Origin: Grimontia marina
GTDB taxonomy: Bacteria; Pseudomonadota; Gammaproteobacteria; Enterobacterales; Vibrionaceae
Assembly: GCF_900060185.1 (NCBI RefSeq)
Contig: NZ_FIZY01000011.1
Coordinates: 1-64,000 of the forward strand
Reading direction: 5' to 3'
Length of the DNA: 64,000 bases
Numbering within the stretch: position 1 is the stretch's first letter; the number at the start of each line of letters is the position of its first letter. The position numbers and the translations under genes are program-made. The notes under the pieces are model-generated. The model had not been told where the DNA came from and did no database searches. It saw only the letters and a program-made list of their open reading frames with translations. Below, in pieces: positions 26,822-36,676 of the stretch.

Positions 26822-27376
26822 CTAGCGACCAAATGACATTGAATTGGAACGGACACGTTCGAACTTTTCACCGACGATGTCGCCATACCAGTTCTTTGAG
26901 CGATAGCAAATGGTGACTTGGTAAAGCGTAAGTTTGTTGTCGAACTGAGTGATGGGAGACATATCTGTCATGTCGGATAGCGCCGTGTCCGGCTGACATG
27001 CATATTGACCGAGACTAAAGCGGTGAACATTAACAACTGGGCTGATTGGCTGCTTATTGTCATCGAATTGCTGCTGCTCGATATAAAGTCCTAATCGTGA
27101 GGCTTCGAAATCGCCGATAGTATCTTTGAGAGACTTTGAAACCAGATCCATGCCTTTTGTGGCTTCGTCGTAGGTGATCGTTTCGTCACCGTCAAAGAGT
27201 TGGGTGCGCTCTTTGATAAGGCTTGCTAGCGAATAGGACAGCCTATCCAGTTTTCCTTTAATGGATTGCTTAGCGACCACATCCATGGTGAATACTAAGA
27301 TCAGACTAAAACCAATCAAAACCAAGACCAGTTCTATGGTGAATACCCCGCGTTGTTTATTGGCTAAACTGGTCAC
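26822..27376 (-). CDS. tadF: TadF minor pseudopilin
   Basis: Prepilin-like start KQRGVFTIELVLVLIGFSLI: cleavage would fall after Gly with Glu at +5, as for Flp-type prepilins processed by TadV. The rest (to about 184 residues) is a soluble domain with two or three Cys. I favour GTG 27376 with GGAG upstream; an ATG at 27397 in the same frame would add seven residues and lengthen the overlap with tadE. Either way the gene overlaps the end of tadE, indicating coupled translation. Confidence 0.82.
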   Translation of the reverse strand: MTSLANKQRGVFTIELVLVLIGFSLILVFTMDVVAKQSIKGKLDRLSYSLASLIKERTQLFDGDETITYDEATKGMDLVSKSLKDTIGDFEASRLGLYIEQQQFDDNKQPISPVVNVHRFSLGQYACQPDTALSDMTDMSPITQFDNKLTLYQVTICYRSKNWYGDIVGEKFERVRSNSMSFGR

Positions 27377-27833
27377 GCTCAAACTCCTGAATACCAAAGA
27401 CTTCGCGGGCTAAAGTAAAGTTCTGTATACCACCTTCCCAGTTAAATATGGATGAGTAATCGTAACTTACTCTATAGAGCGCAATTGGATTGTCCTCTCG
27501 CTCTTCACTACCCTCACTGCTAGGATTAGTTGCCTGGTTATACGATTCGTAATATCTGACTGAGATATTGAATTTATTGCGGTCAAGGAATTTAACCCAT
27601 GCACTATCATTGTCATTCAGCGTACGCATGAATACGTCTTTATAGTCACTGTTAGCCGATGTTCTGGCATTGCGAGATGATTCAGCAATGGCATAGTCGA
27701 TTGCCGATGACATAAAGCCCAAAACGCATACCTCAACCCAAAAAATCAGAACAAAAAATAGGGCCATGAATCCCAGAACGAACTCGATAGCAACGACGCC
27801 ACGTTGCCTGTTCATACTATTTTTATTTTGCAT
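27357..27833 (-). CDS. tadE: TadE minor pseudopilin
   Basis: 158 residues. QRGVVAIEFVLGFMALFFVLIF has the Gly cleavage point and Glu at +5, followed by one long hydrophobic helix and a soluble C-terminal part. TadE and TadF are processed by the prepilin peptidase and are needed for Flp pilus biogenesis. A second ATG (MNRQRG) is six codons in. The gene follows tadD by 10 bp and overlaps tadF. Confidence 0.85.
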   Translation of the reverse strand: MQNKNSMNRQRGVVAIEFVLGFMALFFVLIFWVEVCVLGFMSSAIDYAIAESSRNARTSANSDYKDVFMRTLNDNDSAWVKFLDRNKFNISVRYYESYNQATNPSSEGSEEREDNPIALYRVSYDYSSIFNWEGGIQNFTLAREVFGIQEFERDQFSQ

Positions 27834-27843
27834 TTCCGTATCT

Positions 27844-29187
27844 CTAAGCTTTCCATCGAATGAACAGTTTGTTTCCCTCTACCCAAACTTCAGGGTTCCC
27901 CTGTTTGTCGTCCCTCATCTCTAGCACGATACGCACAAAGTTTTCATGCTCTCCTAGGACCAATTTTTTGGCGGGACCTTCTTTATAGTATCGGCGCCGT
28001 TTTGTGGTGAAGTCTTTTGCGCCTTCAATGTCAAACACCCATTTTCTGCGTTTCTCTAAATACTCTGTATTGATTTTTCCCATTGGGAAATCAGACGTCG
28101 CAATATACTCTTCGCCTTCGGCGGTTGATTTATATTCGACATGAGTTACCAAACGACGCGATTTAGCGAGTTGACGCTTTCTCTTGGTTTCTGCCAGCAA
28201 CTCTGCTCGTTTTTTCTCTTTAAGCGCGCGTTGAGCATTCTTGGCATTTGCTTCTTCAAGCTTTGCTCGGAGCTTAGCCATTTGGTCATTTGAAGTTTTA
28301 CTGGTGTGTGCCGTGGTATTCGCAGTTAGGAGAGGGGCCTCAAGCTTATCTGTAGCTTTTCCTATATTGGCGGTAGCCTCTGTCTTTAATTTTTGCGTTT
28401 GAATCGGCTGTGGTGGTTTGGTTTGATATGCCACTGACGCGGGAGTGGATTCATCAATATATGTTAGTGCACTAATGTTTAAGGTTGTGTTTCGAAGCCC
28501 TGTAAACTTCTCGGCAAGATTAGTGTCATTTTGACTGTTTGCGAGCAATTGACTGAACGCACGTGTCTTCCCCGCTTTTGCGTAAGCAAGAAGAAGGTTG
28601 GCTTTAGCTTTGTCATCTGCTCGGCCGGCTTGGACAAGCGGACTTAGAATGCTGATGGCTTCATTGTAGTCACCTTTCAAAATTGCCATCATCGCTAAGT
28701 TATTTTTTATTGCCGCATCGTTGTAATGATTTTTTCTTGCCGTTTCAAAAGCAAAGGTTGCATCAGCGAACTTTCCTTGTTCTGCAAGAATTAGTCCCTT
28801 GAGATTGTGTGCTTCGCCTAACCCTTTTTTCTTACGGATGGCTGTATTCGCATGCTGTTCGGCCAACGTCAGCTTACCTTGATCAAGAAAAACATTTGCA
28901 CGAAGAAGAGCAAGTTCTGCGCTGTCTAGCTCCCTTGGTGATATTTGGGATAGCTGGAATGTGGCGGCTTCTGTATCTCCCAACTTGTAATGTGCTGAAG
29001 CAAGCTTAAATCGGGTGGTGGCCGATGGGTCATCTTGCAGCTGATTCTCATAGCGCTTTATAAGCGCTGAATAATTTCCAGAATTAATCAGAATATCTTC
29101 CCCATTTTCTTTCACGTACTGTGAAGGCGAAGAAGAGGTACAGCCTACGATAAGGGTGGCTGCAAAAACATAAGCAGAGGCTTTCAT
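27844..29187 (-). CDS. tadD: TadD TPR lipoprotein with an extra C-terminal beta domain
   Basis: 447 residues, longer than usual TadD (about 250). A lipoprotein signal ends at IVGC (Cys16). Several TPR units span about 30-210 (TTRFKLASAHYKLGDTEAA, AHNLKGLILAEQGKFADA). A low-complexity stretch follows, then a charged helix (AKLRAKLEEANAKNAQRAL, KEKKRAELLAETKRKR), and finally a roughly 95-residue beta-rich domain (residues 350-447) with FVRIVLEMRD and KLFIRWKA, reminiscent of AMIN-type cell-wall or secretin-binding domains. TadD is thought to act as pilotin or scaffold for the secretin. TAATG overlap with tadC shows coupling. Confidence 0.82.
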   Translation of the reverse strand: MKASAYVFAATLIVGCTSSSPSQYVKENGEDILINSGNYSALIKRYENQLQDDPSATTRFKLASAHYKLGDTEAATFQLSQISPRELDSAELALLRANVFLDQGKLTLAEQHANTAIRKKKGLGEAHNLKGLILAEQGKFADATFAFETARKNHYNDAAIKNNLAMMAILKGDYNEAISILSPLVQAGRADDKAKANLLLAYAKAGKTRAFSQLLANSQNDTNLAEKFTGLRNTTLNISALTYIDESTPASVAYQTKPPQPIQTQKLKTEATANIGKATDKLEAPLLTANTTAHTSKTSNDQMAKLRAKLEEANAKNAQRALKEKKRAELLAETKRKRQLAKSRRLVTHVEYKSTAEGEEYIATSDFPMGKINTEYLEKRRKWVFDIEGAKDFTTKRRRYYKEGPAKKLVLGEHENFVRIVLEMRDDKQGNPEVWVEGNKLFIRWKA

Positions 29188-30059
29188 TAACCTAACATCC
29201 TCATAATTCCAGGTGTGGTAATAAGAATTACAATTGGCATCATGATGAAAATAATCAGAGGGACTGACATTTTTGACGCGAGCTTGCCTGCTTTCTCTTC
29301 CAGAGATAGCAGTTGAATTTCACGGATATCTTTCGCCAATGTTGAAAGAACTCCGTATATCGAAGTTCCGTGCTGCATACTTTGAGAGAGTGTCATGACG
29401 AAGCTGCGCATTTCCGGTGCGGGTACTCTTTCGTATAACTCTCTCAACGCCTTCTCAAGACCCACTGTTTGCGCCCTGTCCCGAAGACGTTTGAGCATAT
29501 ATGCCATATCCCTATCAAACGCTGTCATTTCGGAAGTGAGATAAAATAGCGTTGTCTCTATAGTCATTCCCGTTTGGACACAGACGCCCATCAAATCAAG
29601 AAGGTATGGCAGCTTTCTGGTTAACTTTGCTGATAACGCTCTGCGGCGCATGTCTAAGTAAAGGTCTGGCACAATAACGACTGCGATAACAAGTATGCTC
29701 AAGGAAATAACTTTTGACGTGGCTGCCTCGCTAAAAGAGGTATCACCCGAAAAAAGGATAATCAGTGTACCTACACCGCAGACGGTATATTTTATAAGGA
29801 AGTAATAGGGAGCCAGGGCAATGTCATAGAATCCCGCGCCAATAAACTTTTCTTCAATTGCCTTGTTTGTCCCAGCGAAGTAGCTAGCAATGAGGCTAGC
29901 TGCGACTGACAACGCTGATTTTTTTACTGGGGCATCATTCATGTCCAATACTTGACGGAGGCGATGACGGCGGTAAAAAGAAACGTAGATTCCAGTCAGA
30001 ATAATTGATGCACCAACGGAAATCAGTAGTGTATAGAAAACGATATAAATGCCCGTCAT
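29187..30059 (-). CDS. tadC: TadC inner membrane platform protein
   Basis: 290 residues of the type II secretion F (GspF-like) family: N-terminal helix, a cytoplasmic segment with LPYLLDLMGVCVQTGMTIETTL and SFVMTLSQSMQHGTSIYGVL, and C-terminal helices ending in PLIIFIMMPIVILITTPGIM. TadB and TadC form the inner-membrane platform driven by TadA. It overlaps tadB and tadD by single-base TAATG junctions. Confidence 0.92.
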   Translation of the reverse strand: MTGIYIVFYTLLISVGASIILTGIYVSFYRRHRLRQVLDMNDAPVKKSALSVAASLIASYFAGTNKAIEEKFIGAGFYDIALAPYYFLIKYTVCGVGTLIILFSGDTSFSEAATSKVISLSILVIAVVIVPDLYLDMRRRALSAKLTRKLPYLLDLMGVCVQTGMTIETTLFYLTSEMTAFDRDMAYMLKRLRDRAQTVGLEKALRELYERVPAPEMRSFVMTLSQSMQHGTSIYGVLSTLAKDIREIQLLSLEEKAGKLASKMSVPLIIFIMMPIVILITTPGIMRMLG

Positions 30060-30985
30060 TACTTCACGCTCCGCATTAGGCCAGTGATAATTGCCATACC
30101 AATCGCTTCGCTGATCAGGGTGTAATAGAGTAGTGGCCGACCATCCTCATGATTCATCACGAAATCATAGTTTTCAGGGCTGAGTATGCGCATAATGAAA
30201 AAAAGGAAAATGAACGGTATAGCGCAAACAATATATGCTGACATACGCGCCTCTGCGGTCATCGCCCGCTTTTTCATTTCGATAGAACGTGCGTCAAACA
30301 GAACGCGATTCAACCGGGATATAACCTCTCGTAATTGGCCGCCGCGATTGACGTTGACGCGCATTGCGATAACGAAGAATTGAAACGATGGTGTGGGAAA
30401 CCGCAAACACGCTTTACGGAAGACGGCATCAGTAGACTCTCCCATGTTTAAGCGCTCTCCCATACGCTTGAATTCTTTACCGACAATGGTGTCAAGGTTG
30501 CCACCAACAAAAACGATGGCATGTAGTAGGCTCTCACCAGCGGATACTGAGCTGGCAATCATGTTCAGAGCGTCAGGAAAACTATCCTCAAAAGCTTTTT
30601 GAGCACGGTTATTGAGGTACGTTAGCCCCAGTGCTGTTGAAAGAGGGATAGTAATGACTAAGCTAGTGAGCATCGTAAAATGGAACAAAGTCCCCAATAC
30701 GTATACCCCAAGCATCGATACAACAGCATAGAAAACGATGATTTTTAGAAATGCAAACTGGCCAATATCAGCCAACACATTGTCAAAGGCACGTTTCACT
30801 CTTTGCGGATAGGTGGTCTGCGTCAGTGCATCCATGTCGACTGCGCGGTTTTCTAAAAATTGGGTTTCCGGTAACTGGTTATTGTCTCTTAACAGAGTTT
30901 CTCGGCGAGATTTGAGACGGGTTTGTTTGTGGAGTAGGTAAAGCCCAAATGCCAAGAGCAAACAATAGATGGCGTTAGCAATCAT
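30059..30985 (-). CDS. tadB: TadB inner membrane platform protein
   Basis: 308 residues, GspF-like: N-terminal hydrophobic helix, central segment DSFPDALNMIASSVSAGESLLHAI, then NVNRGGQLREVISRLNRVLFDA and two C-terminal helices. It partners TadC. Its ATG overlaps the tadA stop by four bases (ATGA). Confidence 0.92.
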   Translation of the reverse strand: MIANAIYCLLLAFGLYLLHKQTRLKSRRETLLRDNNQLPETQFLENRAVDMDALTQTTYPQRVKRAFDNVLADIGQFAFLKIIVFYAVVSMLGVYVLGTLFHFTMLTSLVITIPLSTALGLTYLNNRAQKAFEDSFPDALNMIASSVSAGESLLHAIVFVGGNLDTIVGKEFKRMGERLNMGESTDAVFRKACLRFPTPSFQFFVIAMRVNVNRGGQLREVISRLNRVLFDARSIEMKKRAMTAEARMSAYIVCAIPFIFLFFIMRILSPENYDFVMNHEDGRPLLYYTLISEAIGMAIITGLMRSVK

Positions 30986-32259
30986 GAATGTCTCCCGCTG
31001 AAGATACTGCTCAGTTCTTTATCTAAACCGAAGTAACGGGCCTTTTCATAAAGTACCGAACGTTGAAGCAAGCCTGAGGTGATAAAATCACCAAGTACTT
31101 TCCCGTTTTCACTAATTCCGCGGTGTTCGAAACGAAAGATCTCCTCCATGACAACGTTGTTGCCCTCCATGCCAACGACCTCACTAATACTCAGCACCTT
31201 GCGGCTACCATCATGAAGGCGACTGATTTGGATGATGACATCGATAGCACTGACTATTGTTCGCCTAATCGCTTCCAAAGGCAGTGAAGACGTTGCCATC
31301 ATTACCATACTCTCGATACGAGATATGGCATCGCGGGGGTTGTTGGCATGAAGTGTTGTCATTGAACCATCATGGCCGGTATTCATTGCTTGGAGCATTT
31401 CAAACGCTTCGGAACCACGACACTCACCAATAATGATTCTGTCTGGACGCATACGCAGAGCGTTAATCACCAGCTGGCGTTGATTGACTTCACCGGTACC
31501 CTCTATGCCTGCTGTGCGGGTTTCAAGACGGACTACATGGGGTTGCTGCAATCTCAGTTCTGCCGCGTCCTCAATGGTGACGACTCGCTCTTTTTCAGAA
31601 ATATAGTGAGACAGAGCATTCATCATGGTGGTTTTACCAGAGCCTGTGCCTCCTGATATCACGATGTTTGCGCGGCATCGCGAAGCAATGACCATCAATT
31701 TAGCAAGTTCAGGAGTCATGGCTCCAAACTCAACCAAATCTGCAAACATGATGCTTTGCTTCTTAAATTTACGGATGGAAACGGAAGCACCGTCAATGGC
31801 GATTGGAGGGAGTACGATGTTTACCCGGCTACCATCTTCCAAACGCGCATCACACATTGGCACAGACTCGTCCACCCGACGACCCACTCGCCCAGCGATC
31901 CGCTTAGCAACATTAATAAGTTGTTGGCTGTCAATGAAAGTGATGGGAGATTTCTCCACCAAGCCATTCCGTTCAATGAAAACGTTAGATGGCCCATTGA
32001 TCATGATGTCTGAGATCGTATCGTCTTCGATCAAGGGCTGAATGGGCCCTAAACCACGAAGCTCATCGTACATCATTCGGACGAAGTCGCTTCGCAACGC
32101 ATTGTTGATAGGGACGTTGTCTTGATCGGCCAATAGGTTGATGGCTTCAATTAACTGTTGCTGCAGCTCTTCACGCTTTAATGAGGCAATGGCTTCCGCA
32201 TCAATGGCATCAAATATTCTCTCGCGGAGAGAACGATATAAGTCTCTTGTTCCCTGCAT
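30982..32259 (-). CDS. tadA: TadA/CpaF secretion ATPase
   Basis: 425 residues of the GspE/VirB11 superfamily. Visible motifs: N-terminal [21 protein letters not shown], Walker [16 protein letters not shown] (about residues 205-219), Asp box [12 protein letters not shown], and [20 protein letters not shown] (His box). The hexamer powers Flp pilus extension, and in some Tad systems retraction. It starts 6 bp after tadZ. Confidence 0.95.
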   Translation of the reverse strand: MQGTRDLYRSLRERIFDAIDAEAIASLKREELQQQLIEAINLLADQDNVPINNALRSDFVRMMYDELRGLGPIQPLIEDDTISDIMINGPSNVFIERNGLVEKSPITFIDSQQLINVAKRIAGRVGRRVDESVPMCDARLEDGSRVNIVLPPIAIDGASVSIRKFKKQSIMFADLVEFGAMTPELAKLMVIASRCRANIVISGGTGSGKTTMMNALSHYISEKERVVTIEDAAELRLQQPHVVRLETRTAGIEGTGEVNQRQLVINALRMRPDRIIIGECRGSEAFEMLQAMNTGHDGSMTTLHANNPRDAISRIESMVMMATSSLPLEAIRRTIVSAIDVIIQISRLHDGSRKVLSISEVVGMEGNNVVMEEIFRFEHRGISENGKVLGDFITSGLLQRSVLYEKARYFGLDKELSSIFSGRHS

Positions 32260-32265
32260 ATAGAG

Positions 32266-33528
32266 TTATTTACCTCTAAAACGAGAAAAAGAGAAAAGTG
32301 ACTTTCGCTTGGGTGCCAAATCTTCGCCAATAATAAGCGAGCACAAACGGCGAACTTCCCCAGCAAACTTGGATTTAGTGCTACCAGCATTCGTGCCACT
32401 CACCAAAAACTCCTCAAGTTTTGTTTCATATGGCAACACAATATCAACAGGTCTGTTGAGATATTTTTCTATTTCAGCCTGCGTCACGCTGGTAAATCTT
32501 GGCGCTCTATGTTGGTTTAACACTATAAGAGTACGGAAAATCTTTGGTCTGTCTGCTTCTTGAATTTGCTTGGCGAGTTTATTCAACATGGCGGAAGTTT
32601 CGCGTAAACAGGAAATGGTTGGTTCCATCACAATGATGGCTACATCAAGCATTTGATGAAGAGTATGTGGCTGCACGTCGAAACTCACGGATGAAGAGAG
32701 ATCATCCAAGATGAAATTGGTTTCGGATGTTAGATAAGAGACGACTAAACCGTTCGTTTCGAAGAGGTGCGATGAACTTTGATTGTTCAGCCCTAAAGCT
32801 AGGTAATCCAAACGGTTGGAGATCCGAGTAACGAGGCTTTTGGCCGAAGTGTGGTCTAATTCTGTACCTATTTCGGTATCTGTTAGTCGTCGCTTGTCTG
32901 GATTTTTTAAGCCAAGGAGAAGATCGAGGTTTCCTGAAAGGTAGTTGTGGTCGACCACCATGCAGGAAGTTTGTTTGTCGTTCGTTAGTACCCAACTGAG
33001 CTCAGCGGTAAGTAATGACGCGCCAACACCACCTCTTGTTCCCACAATCCCCACTCGCTTAGCACGACGACGGTTTTTTAGGGATGATGTTTCTATGTGC
33101 CTAGAGACAACAGACTGAACGAACTCCGCCAGATCGGCTTTGTCTACTGGCCAAAGAAGGTAATAGAAACCGAGAGACTTGAGTTCTCTCACAACTGAAA
33201 TAGAGTCAACATTACCAATGATGATAATTGAAAGTGATGTTGGCAGGCGCGCCGACAGTTGGCGGCACTCTTTTAATGTGTCGGGACAGCCCAGTAGGTC
33301 AATGACGGCGAGTTGGGCTTTATTTTCTTCAACTTGAACTGCGACATCTTTGAACTTGTAAGGTTGGGCAAGTGGAGGCTCATATCCGTCGAAACGGAAA
33401 GTCTCCTCAATTAAGACACGTAACTCATTTGAACGATAAAACTGTATCGTATCCAAAGCATTCTTGGATGTTGATGAGCCTCGCGCTTCTTTTGGTTCTT
33501 TCTTTAATAGATCGCCGAAATCTAACAT
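32266..33528 (-). CDS. tadZ: TadZ/CpaE MinD-like localisation protein
   Basis: 420 residues from ATG 33528 (AAAGGGG upstream); an in-frame extension to 33642 would overlap the previous gene. An N-terminal receiver-like domain (about 25-150) is followed by a MinD/ParA-like ATPase domain. Its P-loop is deviant, GTRGGVGAS, lacking the final Walker Lys, as in many TadZ proteins, so ATP binding may be retained but hydrolysis is doubtful. TadZ places the Tad machine at the cell pole or another site. It is 11 bp from the gene before and 6 bp from tadA. Confidence 0.88.
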   Translation of the reverse strand: MLDFGDLLKKEPKEARGSSTSKNALDTIQFYRSNELRVLIEETFRFDGYEPPLAQPYKFKDVAVQVEENKAQLAVIDLLGCPDTLKECRQLSARLPTSLSIIIIGNVDSISVVRELKSLGFYYLLWPVDKADLAEFVQSVVSRHIETSSLKNRRRAKRVGIVGTRGGVGASLLTAELSWVLTNDKQTSCMVVDHNYLSGNLDLLLGLKNPDKRRLTDTEIGTELDHTSAKSLVTRISNRLDYLALGLNNQSSSHLFETNGLVVSYLTSETNFILDDLSSSVSFDVQPHTLHQMLDVAIIVMEPTISCLRETSAMLNKLAKQIQEADRPKIFRTLIVLNQHRAPRFTSVTQAEIEKYLNRPVDIVLPYETKLEEFLVSGTNAGSTKSKFAGEVRRLCSLIIGEDLAPKRKSLFSFSRFRGK

Positions 33529-33539
33529 TGACGACCCCT

Positions 33540-34073
33540 TTACATTGGATTCTGCGGCAATACGCCGGAAATTTGAGATTGACCCGATATCTTTCTCTCC
33601 GGATAAACCATTGACTCCCAACGCATAGTCTCGACAGTGCAACCATCATTTCCTCGGTTGTCACCTGAGATAATAACGTAGTCGCATGATGGCGCTTGAA
33701 CTTGGTATATCAGGCTAGATATTGTGATGCTATCCATTTCTAGCCCTGAAGACGTTTGTAGAGAAACTTTTTCTGGCGATAAACCTTGGCGAATTAGCCA
33801 AAGATAGCTTTTTTGGGCTAGTTTTTGCCCCTGTTTACCTTTCCAAGATATCTTGGCGCCATACACCAAGAGGGCTTTGCGGTTAAGGAGCAGATAAGCG
33901 TCGATTTCTTCACGCGCTCGCATAATGCCATCTTTTTTTACGGAAATACTGTATTGGTAACTCACTGGCGCGACTGACAAGTGGCTACCATCAACTGTCG
34001 GTGAATTCGTTGAACAAGCGGCTAAAGCCAGAACCGTGAAGCTGGTGATCAGAGACAATCTTAAAGAGATCAT
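33540..34073 (-). CDS. RcpB/CpaD-like pilus assembly lipoprotein
   Basis: 177 residues from ATG 34073, which overlaps the secretin stop (ATGA). Signal LITSFTVLALAACS carries a lipobox with Cys around 20. The C-terminal DGCTVETMRWESMVYPE resembles the GCxxxxNxAxMVAxPxDL motif of CpaD lipoproteins, and an earlier Cys in PSCDYVII may pair with it. CpaD/RcpB stabilises the outer-membrane secretin. The order (secretin, this gene, tadZ) fits the role. Confidence 0.75.
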   Translation of the reverse strand: MISLRLSLITSFTVLALAACSTNSPTVDGSHLSVAPVSYQYSISVKKDGIMRAREEIDAYLLLNRKALLVYGAKISWKGKQGQKLAQKSYLWLIRQGLSPEKVSLQTSSGLEMDSITISSLIYQVQAPSCDYVIISGDNRGNDGCTVETMRWESMVYPERKISGQSQISGVLPQNPM

Positions 34074-35428
34074 TTTTTGAATCCTCCGGTTGATAGTATT
34101 TCCTCTTGCCATTGGGCAACTTCCGGTGAAGCGTTGAGGTTCACGCCGAAAAACCGGGATAGCGTAGACGTTCTTTGCATCGAAGGGATGCGAACGCTAC
34201 CAGAAGATATAGGTTCAACGAGTGAAACAGTCGCGACAATAACTAACTCAGTTTTCCTGCGCTGCGTTGTCGTATTGCGAAAAAAAGCGCCTAGGATAGG
34301 TACATCACCGATAAAGGGGATTTTGGAGAGGGCTTCTTGATCTTCGGTGCTCAGAAGCCCCGCCAATACAAAGCTATCTCCGTCACCCAATTCCAGGGTA
34401 GTTCTGGCACGCCTTACCTTGAATGAAGGGATATCGAGTAGCTCATCACCAAACTGAGAATCCACAGAGCTAACTTGGGGAACAATGGATAGCTTGATTT
34501 TGTCGTCTCGTAAGACTTCTGCAGCGAGGTCTAAGCCGATACCGAACTCCTTATATTGGATCCGGTATCCATCATCTACACGATAGGTAATAGGGATTTC
34601 ACCACCCACCAAAAAGCTTGCTGTTTCGCCTGAAATCACTGATATGTTGGGCTCTGAAAGTACCTGTCCAACGGTGTCGTCGTTGATAGCAGAAATGTAC
34701 GCTGCGACATTGGTCGCACTTCCGCCTAGTCCTGAAATTCCTCTGAAGAATTGCCCGTTACCGGCAAAACCGTCGCTTAGAATCGTTCCCCATTTGATAC
34801 CTAGTTCGTTAACAAGAGAGCTGTTGACTTCAGCAATAGTGAGTTTGACGTTGACTTGTTTGGAAACGCTAACTTCCAGATTATTTAGCAAACCTTCGTA
34901 AGTACGGCGCGCCATAAAGTCAATGTCGTAACTTTCGTTGTCTGTTGTTTTCCATTCCAGGCGTTTTTCAGTGAAATCCTTTTTGAGCAACTCACCAACC
35001 ATGGCGTAAATGTCATTTTTCTCTTTTTGTGTCGGAACAAATCCGGAGAGAACAACTTGATCACCCAAATTTTGTACAGAGATATTGATATTCGGATAGT
35101 GCAAATTTAGGATCTGCTCTACTTTGGTAAGGCTTTTATTCACAACAACTTTGCTATTTGAAAGTGTGTTACTATTTTCACCAAAAACAATTAATGAGGT
35201 CTGCCCAATTTTTCTTCCAAACACCACCAATTTGTGATTATCGATCACTTGATAATCTGCGGTTTCTGGGTCAGCGATGAATACGGTGCCGATAACTTGC
35301 TCAAATTGAAGCGATCTTGCGTCGCCAACACCCAAGTTCATAATGGTTGCAGCTTGTACTTTACTGTCATAAAGCGTGCTGATAAGCAGGATCGAAAAAG
35401 TAACAAATAGAATCTGAAGGTGTAGCAT
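34070..35428 (-). CDS. rcpA: RcpA/CpaC outer membrane secretin
   Basis: 452 residues with signal peptide (LFVTFSILLISTLYDSKVQA), an N-terminal pilus/secretin domain (LGVGDARSLQFEQVIGTVFIADPETADY), a BON-like domain (ISVQNLGDQVVLSGFVPTQKEK) and the secretin core with SEPNISVISGETASFLVGGEIP and GDGDSFVLAGLLSTEDQEALSKIPFIGDVPILGAFFR. It forms the outer-membrane channel for the Flp pilus. It starts 11 bp after the CpaB gene. Confidence 0.94.
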   Translation of the reverse strand: MLHLQILFVTFSILLISTLYDSKVQAATIMNLGVGDARSLQFEQVIGTVFIADPETADYQVIDNHKLVVFGRKIGQTSLIVFGENSNTLSNSKVVVNKSLTKVEQILNLHYPNINISVQNLGDQVVLSGFVPTQKEKNDIYAMVGELLKKDFTEKRLEWKTTDNESYDIDFMARRTYEGLLNNLEVSVSKQVNVKLTIAEVNSSLVNELGIKWGTILSDGFAGNGQFFRGISGLGGSATNVAAYISAINDDTVGQVLSEPNISVISGETASFLVGGEIPITYRVDDGYRIQYKEFGIGLDLAAEVLRDDKIKLSIVPQVSSVDSQFGDELLDIPSFKVRRARTTLELGDGDSFVLAGLLSTEDQEALSKIPFIGDVPILGAFFRNTTTQRRKTELVIVATVSLVEPISSGSVRIPSMQRTSTLSRFFGVNLNASPEVAQWQEEILSTGGFKK

Positions 35429-35439
35429 ATCCCTGCACT

Positions 35440-36213
35440 CTAATTAAAGGCCTTTTGTTGACCGCGAATTTCTGTGACCGATTTAAAATTGGGTAAGACA
35501 TCGTGCGTATCTGCACTTAATCCAAGTGAAGGTTTTAAATAATTGTCAGTTGATTTGATGACTTCTAGGATGCCGATACGACGAGCAATAACCATTTTGG
35601 CGACTTGCGCGCGGTCTAACTCTATGGTCAGAGGCAATAGTTCATCATTTTCCTCATCGATAGCTAAGATCCGCACATTCTGTAGTAGAGGCGAAACTGA
35701 AAGTGTCCTGAATGATTCAATAAACTTATTCCTTGATGACTCACCAATATTTTGATCATCAGACGTCAAGATCATAATGTCTACCTTGTCTCCAACAGAG
35801 ATACCTGAACCAATGAATTTCTTTTTTTCAATGGTCAGTGAATAGGGAGTCATGCCAGCTTTGATCACAGCATCGACATAACCGGGATCGTCTGGATTGA
35901 TAAAATCATTTTGGGATAAATATTCCTTTGTCGAAATGTTGCGTTTAGCAATCATGCCGGGATTGATAGAGATATTCGTGTTGTAAGAAACCCCCTTTTC
36001 TAAGGCAGTTTCCTCATTAATCCGAAAATAACGAAAATTTCCACTCTCTAGTATCTGCCCCTTTTTGAGCGGCTCTTTGAGTTGGGCAACTTGATAGGAG
36101 ATGTGAGAGACAGGTGATGCTGTAGATGGTTGGGTCTGAAATACACCACTTAAGCCAAGCACACCAATACTGATCGACAACATAGCGGTAATGAAAAAAA
36201 GACGTTGGCTCAT
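35440..36213 (-). CDS. rcpC: RcpC/CpaB pilus assembly protein (SAF domain)
   Basis: 257 residues: an N-terminal membrane helix or signal anchor (LFFITAMLSISIGVLGLSG), a SAF domain (PLKKGQILESGNFRYFRINE) and a C-terminal RcpC/CpaB domain (KAGMTPYSLTIEKKKFIGSGISVGDKVDIMI). It acts in the periplasm with the secretin. It starts 3 bp after tadV. Confidence 0.88.
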   Translation of the reverse strand: MSQRLFFITAMLSISIGVLGLSGVFQTQPSTASPVSHISYQVAQLKEPLKKGQILESGNFRYFRINEETALEKGVSYNTNISINPGMIAKRNISTKEYLSQNDFINPDDPGYVDAVIKAGMTPYSLTIEKKKFIGSGISVGDKVDIMILTSDDQNIGESSRNKFIESFRTLSVSPLLQNVRILAIDEENDELLPLTIELDRAQVAKMVIARRIGILEVIKSTDNYLKPSLGLSADTHDVLPNFKSVTEIRGQQKAFN

Positions 36214-36216
36214 GCT

Positions 36217-36639
36217 TTAACTCAGTTTGGTTAGATAAATACAGAGTAAAGAAGACATCACTATGGGTACTCCATAAGGCACAGTGGGATCGGTAACCTT
36301 CCTTAATTTATAGATTGACCAAGTGATTATTGCTGTAATGAACCCCAAGAAGCTAATCATCACAATACAAAATATAAAATACTCTGTGTCAATGATAAGC
36401 ATATATGTCGACAACAACTTAGTATCACCAGCAGCTAGAACGCCAAAGTAAAATAAAGCCAGCCCTGTTACCAATACCATCAAAGATTGAGAGATATTGA
36501 ATGAGTAATTACTATCAGTCAGGACAAGCAAAACACATGTTATAAGTATGCACACAACTGTGAGGTTACTTATCTTTCTCCACAATACGTCAGTGAACAC
36601 GATACAGGTGGAGCTGGCTACCAAGATTAAATCCAACAC
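36217..36639 (-). CDS. tadV: TadV/CpaA prepilin peptidase
   Basis: 140 residues, polytopic (about five helices). The aspartic protease pair is visible: Asp17 in FTDVLWRKISN and the Asp of AAGDTKLL, the GxGD-type motif. It cleaves Flp and the TadE/F pseudopilins after Gly. The start appears to be GTG 36639; the ribosome binding site is weak, so translation may depend on the flp transcript 37 bp upstream. Confidence 0.88.
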   Translation of the reverse strand: MLDLILVASSTCIVFTDVLWRKISNLTVVCILITCVLLVLTDSNYSFNISQSLMVLVTGLALFYFGVLAAGDTKLLSTYMLIIDTEYFIFCIVMISFLGFITAIITWSIYKLRKVTDPTVPYGVPIVMSSLLCIYLTKLS

Positions 36640-36676
36640 GGCGATACTAGATTAAGTTGCTATAATTGTTAGCTAA

